A stretch of 8,670 nt of DNA, taken from Hydrogenophaga sp. (GTDB taxonomy: Bacteria; Pseudomonadota; Gammaproteobacteria; Burkholderiales; Burkholderiaceae_C). Where the stretch lies: NCBI GenBank assembly GCA_030684755.1, contig JAUXXN010000151.1, forward strand, positions 1 to 8,670, in the 5' to 3' direction. The notes under the pieces were generated by a model. The model was not told the DNA's origin. It did not search any database and was given only the letters and a program-made list of their open reading frames with translations. This document shows, one piece after another, positions 1 through 5,857 of the stretch. Each line of letters begins with the position of its first letter. The stretch's first letter is position 1. Made by a program: the position numbers and the translations under genes.

Positions 1-133
1 CTGGCGGGCATTGGTTGATGCCTGCTTGTTGGTGGGCGATGGCGATGGCATAGCTGGCGCAGTCGGGGTAGCCGCAACGCGTGCACTGTGTTTGCGGCAG
101 GGCGGCATCAATCCGCCGGGCAAGGTCGTTCAT
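1..133 (-). CDS. rsxB: RnfB/RsxB-like 4Fe-4S electron-transport protein, N-terminal fragment
   Basis: Only the first 44 codons are inside the window; the gene runs off the left edge. The visible protein has four cysteines at residues 17, 20, 25 and 42 (C-x2-C-x4-C-x16-C) in the context [14 protein letters not shown], the typical [4Fe-4S] domain of RnfB/RsxB. In the Rnf/Rsx complex this subunit passes electrons between soluble carriers and membrane partners. Unlike Escherichia coli RsxB, no N-terminal membrane helix precedes the cluster motif. This fits the short, apparently soluble RnfB-like proteins of beta-proteobacteria, whose partner is less certain. The ATG at 133 puts the conserved motif at a normal distance, but it has no Shine-Dalgarno sequence and directly abuts a hairpin. 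A TTG at 172-170 in the same frame is an alternative start. The gene lies 50 bp downstream of phaZ on the same strand, so read-through is possible. Confidence 0.8.
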   Translation of the reverse strand, partial: MNDLARRIDAALPQTQCTRCGYPDCASYAIAIAHQQAGINQCPP

Positions 134-170
134 GCCGGGGAATATACCCGTGCTCGGGTTTATTCCCGGC
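134..170 (-). other. Strong stem-loop between phaZ and rsxB
   Basis: The arms are GCCGGG(G)AATA at 134-144 and TATTCCCGGC at 161-170: 10 base pairs with one bulged G. They continue past one T-T mismatch into ACCCG (146-150) with CGGGT (155-159), closed by a 4-base loop. No T-run follows on either strand, so a standard intrinsic terminator is unlikely. On the minus-strand transcript the 3' foot of the stem ends exactly at the rsxB ATG. It could protect the phaZ 3' end or limit rsxB translation; both roles are inference. Confidence 0.65.
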
Positions 171-183
171 AACCCTGGCGGGG

Positions 184-1788
184 TCAGGCGCTCGGGGCCT
201 GATCGGACTGGGCTACCACGGTGGTGGTTGCCACCGGTTCGGCCGCCACCACGTCCGGGCTGGTGCTCGCTGCGGGGGGTGGAACTTCTGTCGCTGGTGC
301 CACGGTGGTGGCCTCTACCGTGGCAACCGAAGGCGTGGTGGTCACTTCAGCCGTTTTCACCGCTTGGGTGACCGGTGCCTTGGTTGCGGTCTTTTTGGCC
401 ACAGCGGGTTTGGTTTTGGCTGGTGTGGCCTTCACCGGAGCCTCAACGGAGTCCGCCTCAGCCGCTGGTGCGGGGCTGGTTTTCAGCTTGGGCTTGGCAA
501 TGCTTTTGGGTGCAGGGGTTGCACCCGGCTGGTGGGCCACGATAAAGGCCTTGACCAGTGGATACACCATTTCGCGCCAACGGCGACCACTGAAAATTCC
601 GTAGTGGCCCGCGCCTGCTGCTTCGTAGTGCATTTTCTGCTTCGGGCTGATGCCGGTGCACAGGTCGTGCGCTGCCGCCGTTTGGCCCGATCCAGAAATA
701 TCGTCCAACTCACCTTCAATGGTCAGCAAGGCGGTGTGGGTGATGTCTTGCGGTTTCACGCGCTCCAGCTTGCCCTTGACGTTTTTAACGTCCCAGGTTC
801 CGTTGACCAATTTGAAGTCTTGGAACACGGTGTCGATCGTTTCCAGGTAGTAATCGGCGTCCATGTCGAGCACCGCGTTGTACTCGTCGTAAAACTTGCG
901 GTGGCTCTCCGTGCTGGAGTCGTCGCCCTTGATCAAGTTTTGGAAGTAGTCGTAATGGCTGTCGGCGTGGCGGTTCGGGTTCATGGCAATGAAACCGGTG
1001 TGCTGCAAGAAGCCAGGGTAAACGCGGCGCCCAGCGCCAGGAAACTTATCGGGCACGCGGTAGATGACGTTGTTTTCAAACCAGCTGTGGCTGCGCTGCA
1101 CCGCAAGGTGGTTCACTTCAGTGGGAGATTTGCGCGCGTCGATGGGGCCACCCATCATGGTCATCGACAGCGGTGTTGTCTCACCACGGCTGGCCATGAG
1201 CGACACGGCAGCCAGCACCGGCACGGTGGGCTGACACACGCTGATCACATGGCAGTTGCCGTACTTCGATTGCAGGTGGCGGATGAATTCCTGCACATAG
1301 TTGACGTAGTCGTCGAGGTGGAATTCGCCTTCGGACAAAGGTATTAGGCGGGCGTTCTTCCAGTCGGTGATGTAGACCTTGTGGTCTTTGAGCATGGTGC
1401 GCACGGTGTCGCGCAGCAGCGTGGCGTAGTGGCCCGACAGGGGCGCTACGACCAAGACGGCAGGTTGTCCCTTGAGTTGGTTCAGCGTGTCAGCGTCGTC
1501 GGTCAGGCGCTTGAAGCGACGCAGTTCGCAGAACGGCTTGTCGACTTCAATGCGTTCGTGGATGGCCACTTCTACGCCGTCTACGTCCACCGTGTGAATA
1601 CCGAAAACGGGTTTTTCGTAGTCTTTGCCCAGCCGGTGCATCAGGTCGTAGGCGGCTGATACGCGCTGGGCTAGGGGAAACTGACCCAGAGGCAGTCCTG
1701 GGTTGCTGAACATTTTGGCAGCAACCTCGGCCAGGTCAGAGAACGGCTCCATGATGGAGCGCTGGGTTTCGTAAATCTGGTAGAGCAT
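184..1788 (-). CDS. phaZ: Intracellular polyhydroxyalkanoate depolymerase PhaZ with long C-terminal tail
   Basis: This is a 534-residue enzyme of the intracellular PHB depolymerase family (Ralstonia eutropha PhaZ1 type), which hydrolyses stored amorphous polyhydroxybutyrate on the granule surface. The alpha/beta-hydrolase core spans about residues 1-421. The nucleophile is Cys185 in SVCQPTVP, replacing the lipase-box Ser as in PhaZ1. Asp362 or Asp363 in GELDDISG and His395 in [10 protein letters not shown] complete the likely triad. There is no signal peptide, as expected for a cytoplasmic enzyme. The family is usually about 400-420 residues long; here residues 423-534 add a low-complexity Ala/Pro/Thr tail. 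Its first half has eleven Lys; the second half has none and carries acidic residues. The ATG at 1788 is followed at once by conserved sequence ([10 protein letters not shown]); the ribosome site is weak (AAAG). A palindrome and a candidate promoter lie just upstream. Core assignment is secure; the tail's role is unknown. Confidence 0.95.
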   Translation of the reverse strand: MLYQIYETQRSIMEPFSDLAEVAAKMFSNPGLPLGQFPLAQRVSAAYDLMHRLGKDYEKPVFGIHTVDVDGVEVAIHERIEVDKPFCELRRFKRLTDDADTLNQLKGQPAVLVVAPLSGHYATLLRDTVRTMLKDHKVYITDWKNARLIPLSEGEFHLDDYVNYVQEFIRHLQSKYGNCHVISVCQPTVPVLAAVSLMASRGETTPLSMTMMGGPIDARKSPTEVNHLAVQRSHSWFENNVIYRVPDKFPGAGRRVYPGFLQHTGFIAMNPNRHADSHYDYFQNLIKGDDSSTESHRKFYDEYNAVLDMDADYYLETIDTVFQDFKLVNGTWDVKNVKGKLERVKPQDITHTALLTIEGELDDISGSGQTAAAHDLCTGISPKQKMHYEAAGAGHYGIFSGRRWREMVYPLVKAFIVAHQPGATPAPKSIAKPKLKTSPAPAAEADSVEAPVKATPAKTKPAVAKKTATKAPVTQAVKTAEVTTTPSVATVEATTVAPATEVPPPAASTSPDVVAAEPVATTTVVAQSDQAPSA

Positions 1789-1804
1789 GGGTCTTTACAA
1801 ACAG

Positions 1805-1825
1805 TTATGTTGCAGTGCAATATAA
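1805..1825. promoter_or_regulatory. 21-bp operator-like palindrome upstream of phaZ
   Basis: Arms TTATgTTGCA (1805-1814) and TGCAAtATAA (1816-1825) flank a single G at 1815; nine of ten positions are complementary. The core reads TTGC-AGT-GCAA, resembling the CTGC-N3-4-GCAG type of site described for the PHA regulator PhaR. The site ends 17 bp before the phaZ start and overlaps the candidate -10 element. A repressor bound here could block phaZ transcription. Symmetry is seen; the identity of the protein is inference. Confidence 0.6.
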
Positions 1826-1827
1826 CA
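1819..1827 (-). promoter_or_regulatory. Candidate extended -10 promoter element for phaZ
   Basis: On the minus strand this reads TGTTATATT, which fits an extended -10 (TGn followed by TATATT, five of six to consensus). A start point about seven bases on would give a leader of roughly 24 nt before the phaZ ATG. No good -35 hexamer lies 16-19 bp upstream, as is common for extended -10 promoters. It overlaps the palindrome at 1805-1825. Confidence 0.4.
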
Positions 1828-1886
1828 GCATGACGTGCATTTTGTGACAGTGTAAACACCTAAATTCTCGGCTCGGCAGTCACCTT

Positions 1887-1932
1887 TGTGAAAGATTTCG
1901 CACGAAATTTCTGGAACACAGCCACTTTCACA
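1887..1932. repeat. Nested inverted repeats in the phaZ-rhlE intergenic region
   Basis: Perfect 8-bp arms TGTGAAAG (1887-1894) and CTTTCACA (1925-1932) lie 30 bases apart. Directly inside the left arm is a 14-bp element, ATTTCG-CA-CGAAAT (1895-1908), with perfect 6-bp arms. There is no T-run, so it is not an obvious terminator for the helicase gene that ends at 2013. It lies about 100-145 bp upstream of phaZ and could be a second protein-binding region. The rest of the 224-bp gap (1789-2012) shows no gene. Confidence 0.4.
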
Positions 1933-2012
1933 TAAGCCAGTTTTAGGGTGGCATCTTATTGCACGTACTCGGTGGTCCGAGACGGCGCAGCCTCTAAAGC
2001 TCCTTGGAGGGG

Positions 2013-3272
2013 TCAATCGGGCTTGGTGGTTGTGCTGGAGGCGGTGGCCGCGCGCAGTTTGTCTTTCTTGCTGGGCCGTTTACCTTTGATGCCGCCGTTG
2101 TTGGGCCTCGCAGAGTTGCGCGGCACGGCCACGTCGACGGGCTCAAACCCGGTGATCTGTTCACGCGACAGGCTCAGGCCTTGGCGCTTTTCAATCAGGC
2201 TCCAGTGCGCTTCGGTGTCCGCGCTCACAAAACTCACGGCCAGGCCGCTTTCGCCTGCGCGGCCTGTGCGGCCAATACGATGCACATAGTCCACCGCCGA
2301 GCGCGGCAGGTCAAAGTTCACCACCACCGGCAGCTGCGCAATGTCGATGCCGCGTGCGGCCAAGTCGGTGGTGACGACCACGTCCCAGCGTTTTTGCTTG
2401 AATTCATCCAGCGCTTGCTTGCGCGCACCCTGGCTCAAGCCGCCGTGAAACGAGGTGGCGTACAAATCGCCGTGGTGCAGCTTGCTGGCCAGCCGCTCGG
2501 CGGCGTATTGGGTGGCCACAAACACCAGCACACGTTCCCAACCGTTGTCTTTGATGAGCTTGCGCAGCAGCTGGGTGCGCCGCCCTGCGTCGACCTGAAT
2601 CACCCGCTGCAGCACCATCGCGTCGGCTACCGGCGCCGAAGGAATGTCAATGCGCTCGGGCGCTTGCAGCAGACCGCCCGCCAGCGCTTGCACCTCGGAC
2701 GGGAACGTGGCCGAGAAAAACAAGGTGTGCCGCTGGGGCGGCAGCAGCGCCAGCACCCGGGTCAGCTCTTCAGCAAAGCCCAGATCCAGCAGCCGGTCGG
2801 CTTCGTCCAGCACCAGGGTGTCCACCGCAGACAGCCGCAGCGCGTTGTGGTCCACCAGGTCAAGCAGGCGCCCGGGTGTGGCCACCACCACGTCGGCACC
2901 GCCACGCAGCGCCATCATTTGTGGGTTGATGGACACGCCGCCAAACAGCACCGCCACTTTGGGCCGCTCGGCCAGGTGTTGGGCCAGGCTTCGCAGCACC
3001 TCGCCCACTTGGGCGGCCAGCTCGCGGGTAGGCACCAGCACCAAGGCGCGCACGCGCCGTGGCGTGTGCAGCGGCGCGCCTTGCAGACGTTGCAACAGCG
3101 GCAGCACATAGGCGGCGGTTTTGCCCGAGCCAGTTTGTGCTGTTGCCAGCACGTCGTGGCCCTGTAACACAGCCGGAATGGCCGCCTGCTGAATGGGTGT
3201 GGGGGCTGCAAAACCGAGTTCGGCAGCGGCTTGGGCGAGAGCAGGGACGAGCCCGAGGTAGGTGAATGGCAT
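2013..3272 (-). CDS. rhlE: DEAD-box ATP-dependent RNA helicase, RhlE-like
   Basis: A 419-residue RNA helicase with the full DEAD-box motif set in order: Phe3 and PTPIQ (24-28) of the Q motif, AQTGSGKT (45-52, ATP binding), PTRELA (81-86), TPGR (132-135), DEAD (156-159), SAT (187-189), TTDLAARGID (301-310) and HRIGRTGR (331-338). The start (MPFTYLGL...APTPIQQAAIP) and the block VLDEADRLLDLGF resemble E. coli RhlE more than SrmB, DbpA or CsdA. The family unwinds short RNA duplexes in ribosome assembly and RNA turnover. A short basic tail (about 389-419, rich in Lys/Arg) probably binds RNA, as in RhlE. The ATG at 3272 is two residues before the Q-motif Phe; the ribosome site is weak (AAAGAAA). 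It is divergent from the SUI1-like gene with 75 bp between the starts. The exact subfamily is less certain than the DEAD-box call. Confidence 0.9.
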   Translation of the reverse strand: MPFTYLGLVPALAQAAAELGFAAPTPIQQAAIPAVLQGHDVLATAQTGSGKTAAYVLPLLQRLQGAPLHTPRRVRALVLVPTRELAAQVGEVLRSLAQHLAERPKVAVLFGGVSINPQMMALRGGADVVVATPGRLLDLVDHNALRLSAVDTLVLDEADRLLDLGFAEELTRVLALLPPQRHTLFFSATFPSEVQALAGGLLQAPERIDIPSAPVADAMVLQRVIQVDAGRRTQLLRKLIKDNGWERVLVFVATQYAAERLASKLHHGDLYATSFHGGLSQGARKQALDEFKQKRWDVVVTTDLAARGIDIAQLPVVVNFDLPRSAVDYVHRIGRTGRAGESGLAVSFVSADTEAHWSLIEKRQGLSLSREQITGFEPVDVAVPRNSARPNNGGIKGKRPSKKDKLRAATASSTTTKPD

Positions 3273-3333
3273 GGTGCGGTGTTTCTTTGCAGTTTAACGG
3301 CGCTGGCTGAGGCTGGGCAGCGGCGCGAGGCGC

Positions 3334-3339
3334 TACGAT
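3334..3339 (+). promoter_or_regulatory. Possible -10 element close to the yciH start
   Basis: TACGAT (four of six to TATAAT) ends eight bases before the ATG at 3348. Transcription starting about seven bases downstream would begin at or next to the start codon, giving a leaderless or near-leaderless mRNA. The absence of a Shine-Dalgarno sequence just before the ATG fits this. No convincing -35 is seen, so the call is weak. Confidence 0.25.
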
Positions 3340-3347
3340 CTGGGCCC

Positions 3348-3710
3348 ATGAAAAACAAGCTCTCGACCGGCGGCCTGGTGTATTCAACCGATGCGGGCCG
3401 TATGTGCCCAGCGTGCCGCCAGCCGGTGGCCCAGTGTGCGTGCGGCCAGCGCAGCGCGGTGCCCGCAGGCGACGGCGTGGTTCGCGTGTCGCGTGAAACC
3501 AAGGGGCGCGGGGGCAAAGCGGTCACGCTGGTGAAAGGTGTGGCGCTGGACAGCGCTGGACTGGCCGCCTTGGGCAAACAGCTCAAGGCCAGCTGCGGCA
3601 GCGGTGGCACGGTGAAAGACGGCGTGATTGAAATCCAAGGCGATCACACCGACCGCGTGCTGCTGGCCTTGCAGGCGCTGGGCCACCGGGCCAAGCGCGC
3701 AGGCGGCTGA
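3348..3710 (+). CDS. yciH: SUI1/YciH-family translation initiation factor-like protein
   Basis: A 120-residue protein of the SUI1 (eIF1-like) family, related to E. coli YciH, which can influence start-codon selection and initiation fidelity on the 30S subunit. The SUI1 fold covers about residues 45-115, with the signatures TKGRGGKAVTLVKGV (51-65) and GSGGTVKDGVIEIQGDH (84-100). The N-terminal part has four cysteines at residues 20, 23, 30 and 32 (C-x2-C-x6-C-x-C), a possible metal-binding knuckle. The ATG at 3348 is preferred because MKNKLSTGGLVYST is a typical family start. An in-frame upstream start at 3231 would overlap the divergent helicase gene and add a non-family sequence. There is no clear ribosome site; GAGG lies too far upstream (about 18 nt). 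It probably forms its own transcript. Its physiological role is not well fixed for this family. Confidence 0.88.
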   Translation: MKNKLSTGGLVYSTDAGRMCPACRQPVAQCACGQRSAVPAGDGVVRVSRETKGRGGKAVTLVKGVALDSAGLAALGKQLKASCGSGGTVKDGVIEIQGDHTDRVLLALQALGHRAKRAGG

Positions 3711-3791
3711 ACGAACGATCGGCAACCCGGCAAAGTACCCAATGGGGCCACTGTACCCCCCGTGCTAACCCGAAGTTTTGTACCTATCACG

Positions 3792-3827
3792 CGCCCAATA
3801 GGGCCGGATGGCTTGTCTCGTTGGGCG
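3792..3827 (+). other. Stem-loop in the trpB2 leader (upstream hairpin)
   Basis: Perfect 7-base arms CGCCCAA (3792-3798) and TTGGGCG (3821-3827) enclose a 22-base loop. The loop contains the ATG of the possible upstream ORF. No T-run follows. It lies next to a second, larger pairing at 3828-3895, so the two could form together. Confidence 0.35.
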
Positions 3828-3882
3828 GGGGTCTCCAGAATGGATAGTTGCCACACGTCCATTGTCAGGACGAACGCTTTAA
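3808..3882 (+). CDS. Possible 24-codon leader peptide upstream of trpB2
   Basis: A short ORF runs from ATG (3808) to TAA (3880-3882), ending 15 bases before the trpB2 ATG and in the same frame. The peptide begins MACLVGRGSPEW and has a single Trp at residue 12 (codon 3841-3843). The ribosome site is poor (AGGGCCGG right before the ATG). A short ORF of this size can occur by chance. The case for it is positional: it crosses the segment that can pair with the trpB2 Shine-Dalgarno. Treat as a hypothesis. Confidence 0.25.
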   Translation: MACLVGRGSPEWIVATRPLSGRTL

Positions 3883-3895
3883 CCCGGAGACCACC
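3828..3895 (+). promoter_or_regulatory. Long-range pairing that could mask the trpB2 ribosome site
   Basis: GGTCTCC (3830-3836) is perfectly complementary to GGAGACC (3886-3892), and two further G-C pairs (3828-3829 with 3894-3895) are possible past a bulged A. The right arm contains the trpB2 Shine-Dalgarno GGAGA. Inside the loop is a second hairpin, CGTCC (3856-3860) with GGACG (3868-3872), 7-base loop. If formed in mRNA this would hide the ribosome site. The pairing is seen; regulation is inference. Confidence 0.4.
3886..3890 (+). promoter_or_regulatory. Shine-Dalgarno sequence of trpB2
   Basis: GGAGA sits seven bases before the ATG at 3898 and is the clearest ribosome binding site in the window. 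It supports this start and forms part of the right arm of the leader pairing. Confidence 0.75.
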
Positions 3896-3897
3896 GC

Positions 3898-5259
3898 ATG
3901 ACCACACCCACCAAGTACCTGCTCAACGAAAGCCAGATGCCCAAATTTTGGTACAACATCCAGGCTGATCTGCCGCAGGCACTGCCGCCCGTGTTGCACC
4001 CAGGTACCCTGCAGCCCATTGGCCCCGACGACTTGGCGCCGCTGTTCCCCATGGAACTGATCTTGCAAGAGGTCAGTACCGAGCGCGAAATTGAGATTCC
4101 CGAGCCGGTGCGCGATATTTACAAACTCTGGCGCCCGGCGCCGCTGTACCGCGCGCACCGCCTCGAAAAAGTGCTGGGCACCCCAGCCAAAATTTTCTAC
4201 AAATACGAAGGCGTCAGCCCTGCGGGCAGCCACAAGCCCAACACCGCCATTCCACAGGCCTTTTACAACCAGCAGGCGGGCGTCAAGCGCCTCACCACCG
4301 AAACCGGTGCCGGGCAGTGGGGCACTTCGCTCGCGTTCGCGGGCTCGCTGTTTGACTTGGAAGTGCTGGTGTTCCAGGTGCGCGTGTCGTACGACCAAAA
4401 ACCCTACCGCCGCGCTGTGATGGAAACCTACGGTGCGCGCTGCTTGGCATCGCCCTCAGACCAAACCGAATACGGCCGCAGCGTGCTCGCGCAGCGGCCC
4501 GACCACCCGGGCAGCTTGGGCATCGCCATCTCCGAGGCGGTGGAGCTGGCGGTGCAGCGCGATGACACCAAATACGCGCTGGGCTCGGTGCTCAACCATG
4601 TGTTGATGCACCAAACCATCATTGGCCTAGAAGCCATGGAGCAAATGCAGATGGCCGACGCTTGGCCCGACGTGGTGGTCGGCTGCACCGGCGGCGGCTC
4701 CAACTTTGCGGGCATCGCCTTTCCCTTCATGGGTCACGCGCTGCGCGGCGGGCGCTCGCCGCGCATCGTGGCGGTTGAGCCAGCGGCCTGCCCGTCGCTC
4801 ACGCGCGGCAAATACGCCTACGACTTTGGCGACACCGGCCACATGACACCGCTGACCAAAATGCACACCCTGGGCAGCACCTTCACGCCGCCGGGCTTTC
4901 ATGCCGGCGGCCTGCGCTACCACGGCATGGCGCCGCTGGTGAGCCACTGCAAAGAGCTGGGCCTGTTGGAAGCCACCGCCTACACGCAGGGCCAGTGCTT
5001 TGAAGCGGGCGTGACCTTTGCGCGCGCCGAGGGCATCGTGCCCGCGCCCGAGGCCAACCACGCGGTAAAGGGCGCGATTGAAGAAGCGCTGCGCTGCAAG
5101 CGCGAGGGCAAGAGCGAAACCATTTTGTTCAACCTCTGCGGCCACGGCCACTTTGACATGGCCTCGTACCAAAAGTACTTTGCCGGTGAACTCAAAGACG
5201 AGGCCTACGACGAGAATGAACTGGCCATGGCGCTCGCGGGCTTGCCCAGCGTGCCGTAA
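3898..5259 (+). CDS. trpB: Tryptophan synthase beta chain, TrpB2 type (PLP enzyme)
   Basis: A 453-residue pyridoxal-phosphate enzyme that joins indole and serine to give tryptophan. The PLP lysine is Lys113 in GSHKPNTA; Glu135 in ETGAGQWG is the catalytic glutamate region; CTGGGSNF (263-270) binds the PLP phosphate; LCGHGHFD (413-420) replaces the LSGRG block of classic TrpB. The Trp after TGAGQ, the extended N-terminus (about 75 residues before the conserved core) and the length above 430 residues mark the TrpB2 branch. TrpB2 proteins are often encoded away from trpA and can act on free indole, so indole salvage is a plausible role; no trpA is in this window. A good GGAGA ribosome site supports the start. 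It is preceded by a structured leader and converges on the thioredoxin-like gene with 22 bp between the stops. It should not be assumed to be the main trp-operon TrpB. Confidence 0.93.
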   Translation: MTTPTKYLLNESQMPKFWYNIQADLPQALPPVLHPGTLQPIGPDDLAPLFPMELILQEVSTEREIEIPEPVRDIYKLWRPAPLYRAHRLEKVLGTPAKIFYKYEGVSPAGSHKPNTAIPQAFYNQQAGVKRLTTETGAGQWGTSLAFAGSLFDLEVLVFQVRVSYDQKPYRRAVMETYGARCLASPSDQTEYGRSVLAQRPDHPGSLGIAISEAVELAVQRDDTKYALGSVLNHVLMHQTIIGLEAMEQMQMADAWPDVVVGCTGGGSNFAGIAFPFMGHALRGGRSPRIVAVEPAACPSLTRGKYAYDFGDTGHMTPLTKMHTLGSTFTPPGFHAGGLRYHGMAPLVSHCKELGLLEATAYTQGQCFEAGVTFARAEGIVPAPEANHAVKGAIEEALRCKREGKSETILFNLCGHGHFDMASYQKYFAGELKDEAYDENELAMALAGLPSVP

Positions 5260-5281
5260 TCTCCACGCCCAGCGGCCAGCC

Positions 5282-5857
5282 TCAGCCCGCCAACAGCAAG
5301 CGGGCGCGCATGCCCCAGCCGCTGGTCAGGCCCACGGTGGGCCAGCGCAGTTGGCCCTCGGGCGTGATCACCGCAAACGCTGGGACCGCGCCAAAACCCA
5401 GCGCTCCCGAAATGGCCGACCGCCCGTCCACCACCGTGTGCCAAGCCAGCCCACGCGAAGCCAAGTAGCCGCCCACTTTGGCGGGCGGGCCAGATCGCAT
5501 AGCCACGGTGATCACCGGGTGGTCTTGCGCCACGCCGTTCACCGTGCCCTGAATCGTGGTGCAAATCGGGCACCAGTCGGCCCATATATACAAGCCCACG
5601 TTTTTGCCTGGATGGCGCTGCTGCAATGCCACCAACTCGGCGCGCAAAGAGCTTTGACGCAAGGCACCCGAAGCGTCCAGCACCGGCAGCGCGGCATCCA
5701 GCGCCACATCGGGCAATGGCCCACCTGCTACCTGCCGCGTTTGCCACCACTGCACTGCCAGCAACACGCCCACACACAAAGCCACCGTGCCCAGGTGGCT
5801 TTTCCAATCGCGGCGCAACGCGCTCGCCCAGCCTTGCAAACGCGCAAGCATGCTCAT
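5282..5857 (-). CDS. Membrane-anchored thioredoxin-like protein disulfide oxidoreductase (ScsD/TlpA-like)
   Basis: A 191-residue thioredoxin-fold protein. Residues about 22-38 form a single hydrophobic segment following a basic stretch (RRDWK), predicted as an N-terminal anchor with the domain outside the cytoplasm. The active site is WADWCPIC, with Cys96 and Cys99; the cis-proline is Pro159 in GAVPAFAVI. This pattern fits the TlpA/ScsD-like disulfide reductases that act on periplasmic or envelope thiols, in copper tolerance or cytochrome maturation in relatives. Its substrate is unknown, and no scs, ccm or dsb partner is nearby. The start ATG overlaps the serB stop as ATGA (5857-5854), which suggests translational coupling; GGAG lies about 14 nt upstream of the ATG, inside serB. 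An ATG two codons later is also possible. It is probably the last gene of the mfd-serB transcript. Confidence 0.85.
   Translation of the reverse strand: MSMLARLQGWASALRRDWKSHLGTVALCVGVLLAVQWWQTRQVAGGPLPDVALDAALPVLDASGALRQSSLRAELVALQQRHPGKNVGLYIWADWCPICTTIQGTVNGVAQDHPVITVAMRSGPPAKVGGYLASRGLAWHTVVDGRSAISGALGFGAVPAFAVITPEGQLRWPTVGLTSGWGMRARLLLAG
5285..5305. repeat. Inverted repeat at the trpB2/thioredoxin convergence
   Basis: GCCCGC (5285-5290) and GCGGGC (5300-5305) are perfect 6-bp arms around a 9-base loop, lying in the last codons of the thioredoxin-like gene and 26 bp past the trpB2 stop. It could slow transcripts leaving trpB2, but no T-run follows, so it is not a clear terminator. GC-rich coding sequence gives such repeats by chance. 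Confidence 0.2.

Noticed and set aside
134..170. Hairpin as a Rho-independent terminator for phaZ
   Set aside because: The stem is strong, but neither side is followed by a T-run; the minus-strand side continues directly into ATGAACGACC.
88..1347. A 419-codon plus-strand ORF opposite phaZ
   Set aside because: It is a shadow of phaZ: high GC removes stop codons from the antisense frame, and the translation (runs of Gly/Cys/Arg, then Val/His) matches no family I know, while phaZ has full catalytic motifs.
2004..3167. A 387-codon plus-strand ORF opposite the helicase gene
   Set aside because: The translation is His/Gln/Arg-rich with no domain; it mirrors the codon pattern of the DEAD-box gene, which has every expected motif.
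3231..3347. Upstream in-frame start for the yciH gene
   Set aside because: It would overlap the start of the divergent helicase gene and add 39 residues unlike the family; MKNKLSTGGLVYST at 3348 is a typical start.
5260..5281. Bidirectional terminator between trpB2 and the thioredoxin-like gene
   Set aside because: Only 22 bp separate the two stops, with no strong stem and no T-run; the nearby 5285-5305 repeat is coding and weak.
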